Positions 8,682-17,400 of a stretch of 64,000 nt of DNA are shown here, in pieces (position 1 is the first letter of the stretch; every line of letters starts with the position of its first letter). The stretch is from the NCBI RefSeq assembly GCF_009827055.1, contig NZ_WUMK01000011.1, forward strand, positions 184,376 to 248,375, given 5' to 3'. Under the pieces are notes generated by a model. It saw only the letters and a list, made by a program, of their open reading frames with translations, ran no database searches and was not told the DNA's origin. This stretch comes from Shinella kummerowiae. GTDB lineage: Bacteria; Pseudomonadota; Alphaproteobacteria; Rhizobiales; Rhizobiaceae. Position numbers and translations under genes: made by a program.

Positions 8682-8957
8682 TCAGGCTCGATCGTAGGTG
8701 AAAGAAGTCAGCAAAGTCGTCACGAAATTGCTCGCCCTCTCCTTGACGAGCACCTCGGTCCACTCGTTGGTCCCTCGAAGTCTCAGATCGGTATAGATGC
8801 TGTCGACGGCGGCCTCTTCGATGCGTTTGATATGTGCTTTAAACTTTGTCTCGCCGCCAGCGTGGTACATGTCACGAATGACCATGCGCAGGATTTCCTG
8901 GATTGCGATTTGCCATGCCGTATTGATCGCCTGCAGCTCGTTCATATTCGGTGCCAT
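8682..8957 (-). CDS. Hypothetical protein, 91 aa
   Basis: Starts 'MAPNMNELQAINTAWQIAI' after a good ribosome binding site (AAGGAG, 7 bases before ATG). Mixed helical composition, no signal peptide and no membrane segment. I do not recognise a family. It is the first of three same-strand small genes (with 9027-9407 and 9437-9661) next to a cold-shock gene, a setting typical of small stress-related rhizobial proteins. Confidence 0.7.
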   Translation of the reverse strand: MAPNMNELQAINTAWQIAIQEILRMVIRDMYHAGGETKFKAHIKRIEEAAVDSIYTDLRLRGTNEWTEVLVKERASNFVTTLLTSFTYDRA

Positions 8958-9026
8958 TTAGGGCTCCTTCCTGTGATTAGACCCCTACATGACGGCGTCA
9001 TGGTTTAGGTCGGTACGAACCAAGAG

Positions 9027-9407
9027 CTAGGCTTGCCTTGCCTTGCGGTTGGCGTAACGCCTGTCGCGCTCGGCCTTTCGCAGCGCCTCATCGTCGACCA
9101 CCCTCGCTATCCGGGCTTTTTCGGCGCGCTCCCGCGCTTCAGTTTCAGCGGCTATCACGGCCTCAGCGGCTGCCTGCCGCTCCGCCGCCTCGGTCACGAT
9201 ACGCGTCTGCTCCTCAAGCTTCACGCGCTCCCGTTCAACACGTCGTTCTTCATGAGCGTTAGAAATGACTGTGCGTTCCGCCTGTCTTGCGATCTTAGCG
9301 GGCTCTGCCGCGGTCTTTGCCGCACGGTAGGCATTGAGCAGAGCGGCTTTGGCCTCAGCGGATGAGGAGCGGCGGTCGGCGACTTCGTTGTTTCTGGCGT
9401 TCTTCAT
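9027..9407 (-). CDS. DUF6481-type Ala/Arg/Glu-rich coiled-coil protein
   Basis: 126 residues, almost entirely charged alpha-helix. 'MKNARNNEVADRRSSSAEAK' is followed by long A/E/R heptad-like stretches ('ERRVERERVKLEEQTRIV'). The N-terminus matches the pattern I associate with DUF6481 proteins of Rhizobiaceae. No catalytic motif is present, and the role is unknown. Probably cytoplasmic and coiled-coil. Confidence 0.72.
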   Translation of the reverse strand: MKNARNNEVADRRSSSAEAKAALLNAYRAAKTAAEPAKIARQAERTVISNAHEERRVERERVKLEEQTRIVTEAAERQAAAEAVIAAETEARERAEKARIARVVDDEALRKAERDRRYANRKARQA

Positions 9408-9436
9408 TCTTATCCCGATAGTGAGTGGCGTAGCGA

Positions 9437-9661
9437 TCAGCGCGACTTGACGCGTTTAGCGATGAGATTGGATGTCGCTGACCTACGGTCGGCCAACTCC
9501 TTGGAAAGGCGCGCCTCTCGCAGCCTGAGGGTTTTGGCATCCCGCGCCTGAGCAACGGAATCCAGCTCTTCCACCGCGTTGTTTTTGGCATAGAACTGCG
9601 TCTGCTCGTTGCTGAAGGCGATCTCCGCCTGCTGGCGGGATTTGCCGTGTGCTTCTGTCAT
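9437..9661 (-). CDS. Hypothetical protein, 74 aa
   Basis: Hydrophilic 74-residue protein, 'MTEAHGKSRQQAEIAFSNEQ', ending in a basic tail ('NLIAKRVKSR'). It resembles conserved small rhizobial proteins of unknown function with the same 'ARDAKTLRLREARL' segment. Its C-terminal composition is similar to the 66-aa protein at 21255-21455 ('EKTEKLRALRLAKEV'), which may be a distant relative. Confidence 0.68.
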   Translation of the reverse strand: MTEAHGKSRQQAEIAFSNEQTQFYAKNNAVEELDSVAQARDAKTLRLREARLSKELADRRSATSNLIAKRVKSR

Positions 9662-9694
9662 GGAACCTCAATGAATTCGGATACAACCAAAACG

Positions 9695-9720
9695 AAAAAG
9701 GCCAGGCGAAACGCCTGGCC
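9695..9720 (-). terminator. Intrinsic terminator for the cold-shock gene
   Basis: Perfect 9-bp stem GGCCAGGCG/CGCCTGGCC (9700-9708 and 9712-9720) with a 3-base loop. On the minus strand it is followed by five Ts (As at 9695-9699). It lies 61 bases downstream of the cspA-like stop. Confidence 0.85.
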
Positions 9721-9739
9721 TCGATGAAATAGCTTCCGG

Positions 9740-9763
9740 CAGTGCCAGTACATCCGTGGTCAA
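9740..9763 (-). repeat. 24-bp element also present at 24127-24150
   Basis: A perfect 24-base match to 24127-24150 (core GCCAGTACATCCGTGG on the plus strand), located between the cold-shock stop codon and its terminator. The second copy also sits just upstream of a minus-strand terminator, so the element belongs to the 3' part of two minus-strand transcripts. Confidence 0.85.
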
Positions 9764-9781
9764 CGCGAAGCGGATCTCAAG

Positions 9782-9991
9782 TTATGCCGACTGCAGATTG
9801 GTCGCTGACATCTTGCCCGACTTGTTGTCGCGCTCGAGCTCGAAGCCGATCTTCTGGCCTTCGACGAGTTCGCGCATTCCGGCGCGTTCGACGGCCGAGA
9901 TGTGAACGAACGCGTCAGCGCCGCCGTTGTCGGGCTGGATGAAGCCGAAGCCTTTGGTGGAATTAAACCATTTTACTGTGCCAGTGGTCAT
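9782..9991 (-). CDS. Cold-shock protein (CspA family)
   Basis: 69 residues, the normal size. RNP1 'KGFGFIQP' and RNP2 'DAFVHISAV' motifs are present, so it binds single-stranded RNA or DNA as an RNA chaperone. The start at 9991 ('[17 protein letters not shown]') is fixed by the family; the longer upstream frame has no support. A GAAAGGG lies 8 bases upstream. The 5' leader holds a strong hairpin at 10021-10046, and an intrinsic terminator follows the gene. Confidence 0.95.
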   Translation of the reverse strand: MTTGTVKWFNSTKGFGFIQPDNGGADAFVHISAVERAGMRELVEGQKIGFELERDNKSGKMSATNLQSA

Positions 9992-10020
9992 GATGAACCC
10001 TTTCAAAGCATAGAGTGAGG

Positions 10021-10046
10021 GTCCGCGGAAGCGATGCTTCGCGGAC
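10021..10046 (-). promoter_or_regulatory. 5'-UTR hairpin of the cold-shock gene
   Basis: 11-bp stem with one bulged base (GTCCGC-GAAGC / GCTTC-GCGGAC, loop GAT) about 30 bases upstream of the cspA-like start codon. Structured leaders of cold-shock mRNAs often control stability or translation with temperature; that role is inferred here. Confidence 0.5.
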
Positions 10047-10543
10047 GGTGATACGACTATTTTTGAGAGAGAAGGTTCGAATAGAGCGCGGTGCCACTCG
10101 CGCGGTAGACAAAGCTCGGCAAGCAAAAGATCGATGCCGCATCTATAGGCTATTGAGATCACCACGTCAACGATTAGTTTTCGATGGGCGCCTCCTCTCC
10201 TATAGGTTGCGCCGATTAAACGCCGCATTAAATTCGTGAAAAAGACATGGGTGCGGTAACCATATCAAAATCGCTGGGTTCCTCATAAAATATTGAACTT
10301 GTAAGTAGGTTTGCAATTGTTGACGGAGCTGAACGCCTCGTTATTTTCTTGAGGAATTCGAACCGGAAGTCCCGCCGTTCCATTCGAGCTATCAACGAGC
10401 ATGCCCATTAAGTGTAGTGCCTGTTTAAGCCCGGTATGATCCCTTGTCCCAGAACGTCAGCTTGAGGATTTGCGTCCAGCGACGTTTCTGCCGAAGCTAG
10501 GGCTCGTACCCCCGCGAGTTTTCGGCCCTCGAGGGCCATTTCC
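10047..10543. other. AT-rich gap without genes
   Basis: Holds the upstream region of the cold-shock gene. At 10351-10401 there is a tRNA-like 3' half on the minus strand (T-loop GGTTCGAATTCC). It is too short to be a tRNA, with no anticodon arm. No protein-coding gene is supported. Confidence 0.5.
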
Positions 10544-10886
10544 ATGTCGAACGCACCGATCATCCATTTCGAAGCGGCGAGTTCCCTTGCCGTGGTGGTT
10601 TCATCGAGCCAGCCGCTGCTTTTCCTCTCCAAGGACCAGAAGGTCATAGCAGCGAGCACATCGTTCTGCCGGACGTTCGAAATCGATCCGGCGACAATTC
10701 CCGGCAGACCGCTCGCTTCACTTGGAAACGGCGAATGGGCAATGCCCAAGCTCGCCTCCCTCCTGCAGGCGACCGCGTCCGGAAGCGCGCGGATAGAGGC
10801 CTACGAAATCGATCTCCAGTGGCCGAACCGCAAAACGTGACAGTTGATCGTCAATGCGCAGATTCTCGACGACGGCAACACGGCGC
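10544..10886 (+). pseudogene. HWE/HisKA_2 sensor kinase, N-terminal PAS fragment with premature stop
   Basis: ATG at 10544 gives 'MSNAPIIHFEAASSLAVVV' and 'SGSARIEAYEIDLQWPNRKT', the N-terminal PAS region of rhizobial HWE-type kinases. An in-frame TGA follows 'NRKT' (10838-10840), where Arg is expected; the frame then continues 'QLIVNAQILDDGN'. The similarity ends near 10886, where an inverted PPOX fragment begins. No kinase domain remains. Confidence 0.72.
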
Positions 10887-10889
10887 GTA

Positions 10890-10996
10890 TTCGGCACGAC
10901 ATAGGGCCGGTTGCCGGAGATACATCCCAGATGGCCGATGAAGTTCGTCGATAGCGCGGCCTCGCATTCGGCCCTTGTCATATCCCGCAAAATCAT
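10890..10996 (-). pseudogene. Pyridoxamine 5'-phosphate oxidase-like protein, N-terminal fragment
   Basis: The minus strand from ATG 10996 reads 'MILRDMTRAECEAALSTNF' then 'GHLGCISGNRPYVVP', the N-terminus of small PPOX-fold flavin-nucleotide-binding proteins. The next residues ('NTRRVAVVENLRI') no longer fit, because the DNA becomes the antisense of the kinase fragment. Only about 36 of some 150 residues remain. Confidence 0.7.
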
Positions 10997-11211
10997 TCCG
11001 ACCTCCCGGCATGGCTGCCATGGAAAGCACGGCGATGGACGCCCGCCGCCTGCAATCGATTTTGCGCCTTTTCAGGCGCTGTGGCAAACAGCGGCAACAC
11101 GGCGGGTTTGCTCTGGAACAAGGGCGGTCATGGAGCGTTGAGGTGAAGTGAAGTGCCGTCCGCACATGCCACCTACGGCAAGACGATCACGAGCACTCAC
11201 CGGAGCCTGTC

Positions 11212-11295
11212 ATGGACATCACCACCCTTGTTATCATCCTCCTTGTCGTCGTTCTCTTGGGCGGCGGCTTTTATGGCCGTGGGCGCTGGTATTGA
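11212..11295 (+). CDS. Small membrane protein, 27 aa
   Basis: Short frame encoding a single hydrophobic helix ending in Gly and aromatic/basic residues: 'MDITTLVIILLVVVLLGG' then 'GFYGRGRWY'. This architecture is common among tiny rhizobial membrane proteins related to the DUF3309 type. A weak CGGAG precedes the ATG. The sharp change from a hydrophobic helix to a short basic tail and the tidy stop argue for a real gene, but size limits certainty. Confidence 0.55.
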   Translation: MDITTLVIILLVVVLLGGGFYGRGRWY

Positions 11296-11419
11296 GCCAC
11301 ATCGTTCCCTATGCCCGGCCTGCGCTAGCGAGCCGGACAATCCAGCCTCGAACACCAAGTTCGCCGTTTGTACCGTGATAAATTCTAGGTGGACGCGACT
11401 TTCGAGCTTCATCGACAGC

Positions 11420-14400
11420 TCATTCAACCAGCACCAGAACATGCCTGTCACCATCCACGGGCAAACGTATCGGGCCGCCGGCGTGGGGCAATGAAGAGCC
11501 GTCCAACGTCGCAGAGGGTGGTCGATCGGAAGCCCGTCTGACCTCGATATTGTAGCAAGTGTCTCCCAATTTGACCGTCACCTCGACGTGCGGCCATGAT
11601 GCCGGCAGGCAGGGTTCCATCACGAGCACTCCGCCTTGCCGGCGCAGGCCGAGGATGCCCTCGATGCCGGCACGGTACATCCAGGCGGCGGAGCCGGTGT
11701 ACCATGTCCAGCCGCCGCGCCCGATATGCGGCGCGACCGAATAGACGTCGGCGGCCACCACATAGGGCTCGACCTTGTAGCGCAGCGCCGCCTCCGGCGT
11801 GCCCGCATGGTTGATCGGGTTGAGGAGCGCGAAGAGACCGTGCGCCTTGTCGCCCTCCCCCAGCCGGGCGAAGGCGAGGATCGCCCACATGGCGGCGTGG
11901 CTGTACTGGCCGCCGTTCTCGCGCAGGCCCGGCGGATAGCCCTTGACATAGCCCGGATCACGCGGGGTTGCGTCGAAAGGCGGCGTGAAGAGAAGCGCAA
12001 GCCTGTCCTCCCTGCGGATCAGGTGGCGCTCCAGCGACGCCATGGCGGCGGCGGCACGGGCGGGATCGGCGGCGCCGGATAGAACCGCCCAGGATTGGGC
12101 GATGCTATCGATCCGGCATTCGTCATTGTCCTTCGATCCCAGCCATGAGCCGTCATCGAAGGTGGCGCGCCGGTACCAGGCCCCGTCCCAGGTTTCCTGT
12201 TCAATGGAAGCCTTGAGCTTCTCCGCATGCGCCTTCCAGCGCGCGGCGCGCGCGGGGTCGCGGCGCTCCGCAAGCGGCGCAAACAGGTCGATCGCGCGGG
12301 TAAGCAACCAACCAAGCCAGACGCTTTCGCCCTCGCCGCCCTCGCCGACCCGGTTCATGCCGTCGTTCCAGTCGCCGGTTCCCATCAAGGGCAGGCCATG
12401 CCGGCCGGTGAGCGCGACAGCCTGGTCAAGGCCGCGGGCGCAATGCTCGAAGAGAGAGGCCGTCTCATCGGAGGGCGTCGGCTGGAAGAAGGCATCGTGT
12501 TCTCCCTCGGCGAGGACCGGCCCATCCAGGAAAGGGATGGCTTCATCGAGGATCGGCGCGTCGCCGGCTGTTCCGATATAGGTCGCGGTGGCGAAGGCGA
12601 GCCAGATGCGGTCGTCGGAAATCCGCGTGCGAACACCCGCGCCCGAATGGGGCAGCCACCAATGCTGCATGTCGCCTTCGGCAAACTGCCGACCGGCGGC
12701 GCGCAGGATATGCGCCCGCGTCTCCTCCGGCCGGGCGAAGGCCAAAGCCATGCCGTCCTGCAACTGATCGCGGAAGCCATAGGCGCCGCTGGCCTGGTAG
12801 AAGGCCGAGCGCGCCCAGATGCGGCAGGCGAGCGTCTGGTAGAGCAGCCAGCCGTTCAGCATGATATCCATCGCTCGGTCCGGCGTCCTGACCTGCACGG
12901 TCTGCAACAGCGTCCGCCAATGCTCGGTCACGTCGGCAAGAACCGTATCGAGATCGGCGGCGCGGTAGCGGGTGATCAGCGCGCAGGCTTCCTCGGCCGA
13001 AGCGGCCTCGCCGAGGAAGGAGACGAGCTCGATGCTTTCGCCCGGGTCGAGCTCGATCGTGCATTGCAATGCGGCACACGGATCGAGGCCCGCGCCGACC
13101 TTGGTGCCGAGCGGCACTCTCCTTGCGAGCGCCGCCGGTCGTCCGGAGCTGCCGCCCCGCCCGAGGAATTCCGTGCGGTCGGCGGTCCATGCGGTCTGCC
13201 GGCCGCCGAGATCGGCAAAGGCGACACGGCCGGGGAAACCCATGGCCGATCGATTACGGGCGAAGACCGCCCCCGTCCCGGCATCGAGGGATGTTGCAAT
13301 GAACGGCGCGTTTGCACCGCGCAGGGTGCCGAGCACCCACTCGGCATAGCTCGTGACCGACAGGCGGCGCGGTCGCGACGAATGGTTGGTCAGCGTCAAC
13401 CGCGAAATGCGGATCGGATCGGCGAGCGGCACATAGGAGAGCAGGTCGCTTTCGATCCCGTGCGCCCGATGGCTGAAACGGCTGTAGCCGAAGCCGTGGC
13501 GCGCCACATACCGCCCGTTGTCGCGGATCGGCTGGGCTGTCGGGCTCCAGAGGTCGAACGTTTCCTCGTCACGGATATACAGCGCCTCGCCGGAGGGGTC
13601 GCAGACCGGGTCGTTCGACCATTGCGTGAGCTGGTTCTCACGGCTGTTTTCAGCCCAGCTATAGGCGCTGCCGTCCGCCGACACCTGAAAGCCGAAGGCT
13701 GGATTGGCGATGACGTTGATCCAGGGCATCGGGGTCGCCGCACCGTTTTCCAGCACGGTCACATATTCCGTGCCGTTCCTGCCGAAGCCTCCCAGTCCAT
13801 TGAAGAACTCAAGATTGTCCGGCTGCGCGACCGTCTCTGCCGAAGGCTTCGAAGGAAAGCGCGGCGGCAGCGGAGCGAGGCGCTCGATACCGGCGGAAAG
13901 ACGTGCCAACTGATCGGCGATGAGGCCGCGATGGGCGGACAGCACGACGCGCGCGGTGGCGTTCAGGAGGTTTTTCGTCTCCTGGTTCAGGAAATCGGCG
14001 CGCAGCACATGGACCGCGCCCTGCGCCGGCATATCGCCAAAACGCGGGCGGGACTGGCTGGAGCGCACGGCGGCTTCGACGGCGTTCTGCAGATCCTGCA
14101 CATAGGAGGCGGCGCGCTCATTGACGATCACCAGATCGACGGCCAGCCGCTTGATGCGCCAGTATTCATGCGCACGCAGCATTTGGCGCAGCTGTGGAAG
14201 GTCTTCGGCATCCTCGATGCGCAGGAGCACGATCGGCAGGTCTCCGGAAATGCCGTAGGGCCACAGGCCCGATTGCGGCCCGGCACCGGCAAGAATGGCA
14301 TCGGAGGCGGGGCGGAAGCGCGCGTCGGCATAGAGGACGGGCGCAGCAAGGCGCTGGAAATCCGCCGCCTCCTCCATATCCATGTCGAGATGGTGAAGCT

Positions 14401-17400
14401 GCACCTGCGCCTGGGTCCAGGCGAGCGTCTTCGCCCGCTCGAAAGCGCTCCTGTCGTGGTGCTTGTCGATGCGTTCGAGGAGCTCTTCCCGCGAGCTGGC
14501 GACGACCGTCCAGAAGGCGACGCGCGCCACCTTGCCGGGAAGCACCCGCACGCTGCGGCGCAGCGCGAAGATCGGATCGAGCACGGTTCCCGCGGTGTTG
14601 GACAGCGCCTGCCCGTCGTGGATGGCGGCGGCGATGGCGATGGAACGGCCGCGCCCGAGGAAACGGGCGCGATCGGATTCGTATTGCGGATCGGCAACCG
14701 CATCGCCCTCGACCACCGCGAAATGGGCGGCCCAGATCTCCGTCTCCGCAGGTGCCCGTCGCCGCCGTGTGGCGATAAGCGCGCCGTATTCGGCCAGATG
14801 CTCGGTCTCGATGAACATCTTGGCGAAGGCGGGATGCGCGTTGTCGGTTGCTGGGGTAGCTAGCACCAGTTCGGCATAGGACGTCAGCTCGATCTCGCGC
14901 GCCCGTCGTCCGCTGTTGGTGAGGCAGATGCGGCGCACCTCGCCGTCGTCCTCGCCGGAGACGATAACATCCATCTCCGTCGTCAGCGTCTCGTCGTGGC
15001 GGATATATTGTGCATGGTCCTCGCCGAAGACCACCGAGGCCTCGGCCCTGTCGCCCGCCGCCGGGAGCGTGGGCGAGAAGACCGTGTCGGTCTGCATGTC
15101 CCTGAGGAAGACGAAGGCGCCGCAATCGTCGCGGGTCGCATCCTCGCGCCAGCGCGTGACGGCGATGTCGCGCCAGCGGCTATAGCCGCCGCCCGAGGCC
15201 GTCAGCATCACCGCATAGCGCCCGTTGGACAGGAGATGGGTCACCGGCGCGCCGGCAACGGGCAGCGAAAGCCGGCGCACCGACGGCGCGGGGTTCAGCG
15301 AGATGCCGGCGGAAGCCTTGACCTCCTCGGCGCGCGGCCGGGCGATCGCCACATCGCGCGGCATGCGCTCCGACAGCAGGAGTTCACTGGCCATGATCAT
15401 CGGTTCGCGGTGGAACCGCGCCCGCATGCGCCCGTCCTGCAATAGGACGGCGATGGCGACGATGGTCATGCCCTGGTGGTGGGCCATATAGCTGCGGATG
15501 ATCTCGACGCGCGCGTCTTCGGGCAGGCGGGCGCGGGTGAAGTCCAGCGCCTCGTAGAAGCCGTGAACGCCGCTTGCGCCGAGGGATTCGAGATGCCGGT
15601 AGTTGTCGAGCGCGGCGTGTGGGTCGACCATGGCGGCGAGGCCCGTGGCATAGGGCGCGACGACCATGTTGCCCGACAGCCCGCGCTTGAGCCCCAGTCC
15701 CGGTACGCCGAAATTGGAATATTGATAGGTGAACTCGATGTCACGCGCATTGAAGGCGGATTCCGATATGCCCCACGGCACATGCCGCGACCGGCCATAG
15801 GCCTCCTGCCGCGCCACGATCAGCCGGTTCGTGTCGTCGAGCAGGCTTCCCGCCGGCGCGCGCATCACCAGCGAGGGCATGAGATATTCGAACATCGAGC
15901 CCGACCAGGAGATCAGCGCCGAGCCGCTGCCGAGCGGCGTCGCCGCCCGGCCGAGGCGTAACCAGTGCCGAGTGCCGATATCACCCTTGGCAATGGCGAA
16001 GAAGCTCGCAAGCCGGGCTTCCGAAGCGAGAAGATCGTAGCAGTTCGGGTCGAGCCCGTTGTCGGCGAGCGAATAGCCGATGGACAGGAGCTTCCTGTCG
16101 GGATCGAACAGAAAGGCGAAATCCATGTCGAGCGCCATGGTGCGGGCCGTGTCCGCAAGCGCCTGAAGCCGGGCTTTCACGGAGGCGGCATCGTCGCGGA
16201 AGGCCTGCCGGTCGCGCGCGGCCTGTGTGACGGATCGGGCGAGCGCGCCGATCCAGAACGTAAGATCGGCGGCCGTGCCGTCATCGGCAGGTGCTGCCTG
16301 CTCGGCCAGTTTCAAGGCCTTGTCCAGAAGTCGCGTCAATGCGGGTGTTGCGGCCTCGATGGATTGCGGGCCGTGCAGGAGGGGTTCCGCCTCGTCGAGA
16401 ATGGCTGTCAGGTTGGCACCGGGATTGCCGGCCGTCTCGCCAAGAGCCATGCGGGCGAGCGCCAGCGTATCGCCGGAACCCGCCCCGTCTTCCGCCGGCG
16501 GCGCCCCGGCCCACTCCTCGCAGGCATTCGCCAGCGCGATCAGGTGGCCGGCGAGATTGCCGCTATCGACGGAGGAGACATAGGGGGGAGCGAGGGTTCT
16601 GAGATCGCGCGTATCGTACCAGTTAAAGAAATGCCCGTTGAACCGGTCGAGCCGCTTGAGCGTCGAAAAAGTCGCCTCCAGCCGTTCAAGCGCTTCAAGG
16701 GTTCCCACCCAGCCGAAGTCGCGCGCGGCGACCGTCGAGAGAAGATAGAGGCCGATATTGGTCGGCGAAGTCCGGTGAGCGATGACGGGCAGCGGGGTTT
16801 CCTGGAAATTGTCCGGCGGCAGCATGTTTTCCAGCGGGGTAACGAAGGTTTCGAAAAACCGCCATGTGCGTCGCGCGACGAGCCGGAGTTCCGCCGCATC
16901 GCCATCCGAAAGCGCCCGGCCCGGCCGTGCTGTCGGCGACCGGCTGACCCAGAGCGCGATGGCGGGTGCTGCCGACCAGAGGAGCGCCAGCAGAAGCGCC
17001 AGAGGCCAGGCGGCCGGCGAAAACGCGACGGCAGCAGTGAGAAGGATCAGCGCGGTCGCCGTGCCGCCCGCCATGTCGCGGTAGAAGCCGGCAAGCGTCA
17101 GCCGCGTCCGGTTTCCGGATGTCGCGGCGGTCGTCCATTCCAAGAGTTTCCTGCGCGTCACCAGCAGCCGGCCGGCGGTCCTGAGCACCGCATCGCAACT
17201 GCGCCATGCCTGATCGGGCAGGAAGAAGAGGCCAAGCGCCGCCTGCATCACGGCGAGCTTGATGTCGCCGGCAAGCCTGACGGCATGGCTGCTCAGTTGC
17301 AGGCCGCTGCGGCGTGGCAGGATGGCGAAAACTACCGGCAGGAACGCGGGAACGACAATTGAGGACGCGACCAGCAACGCCGCGGTCACGCCCGCCTGCA

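Noticed and set aside
10351..10401. tRNA-like 3' half on the minus strand (GGTTCGAATTCC T-loop and AGCTCGAATGG)
   Set aside because: The distance between D-arm-like and T-arm-like parts is too short for an anticodon arm, and no acceptor pairing could be made.
12227..14863. 878-codon plus-strand open frame
   Set aside because: Antisense to the intact glucan synthase gene in high-GC DNA; the sequence has no domain and is Arg/Gly-rich noise.
15965..17362. 465-codon plus-strand open frame
   Set aside because: Another antisense shadow of the glucan synthase gene.
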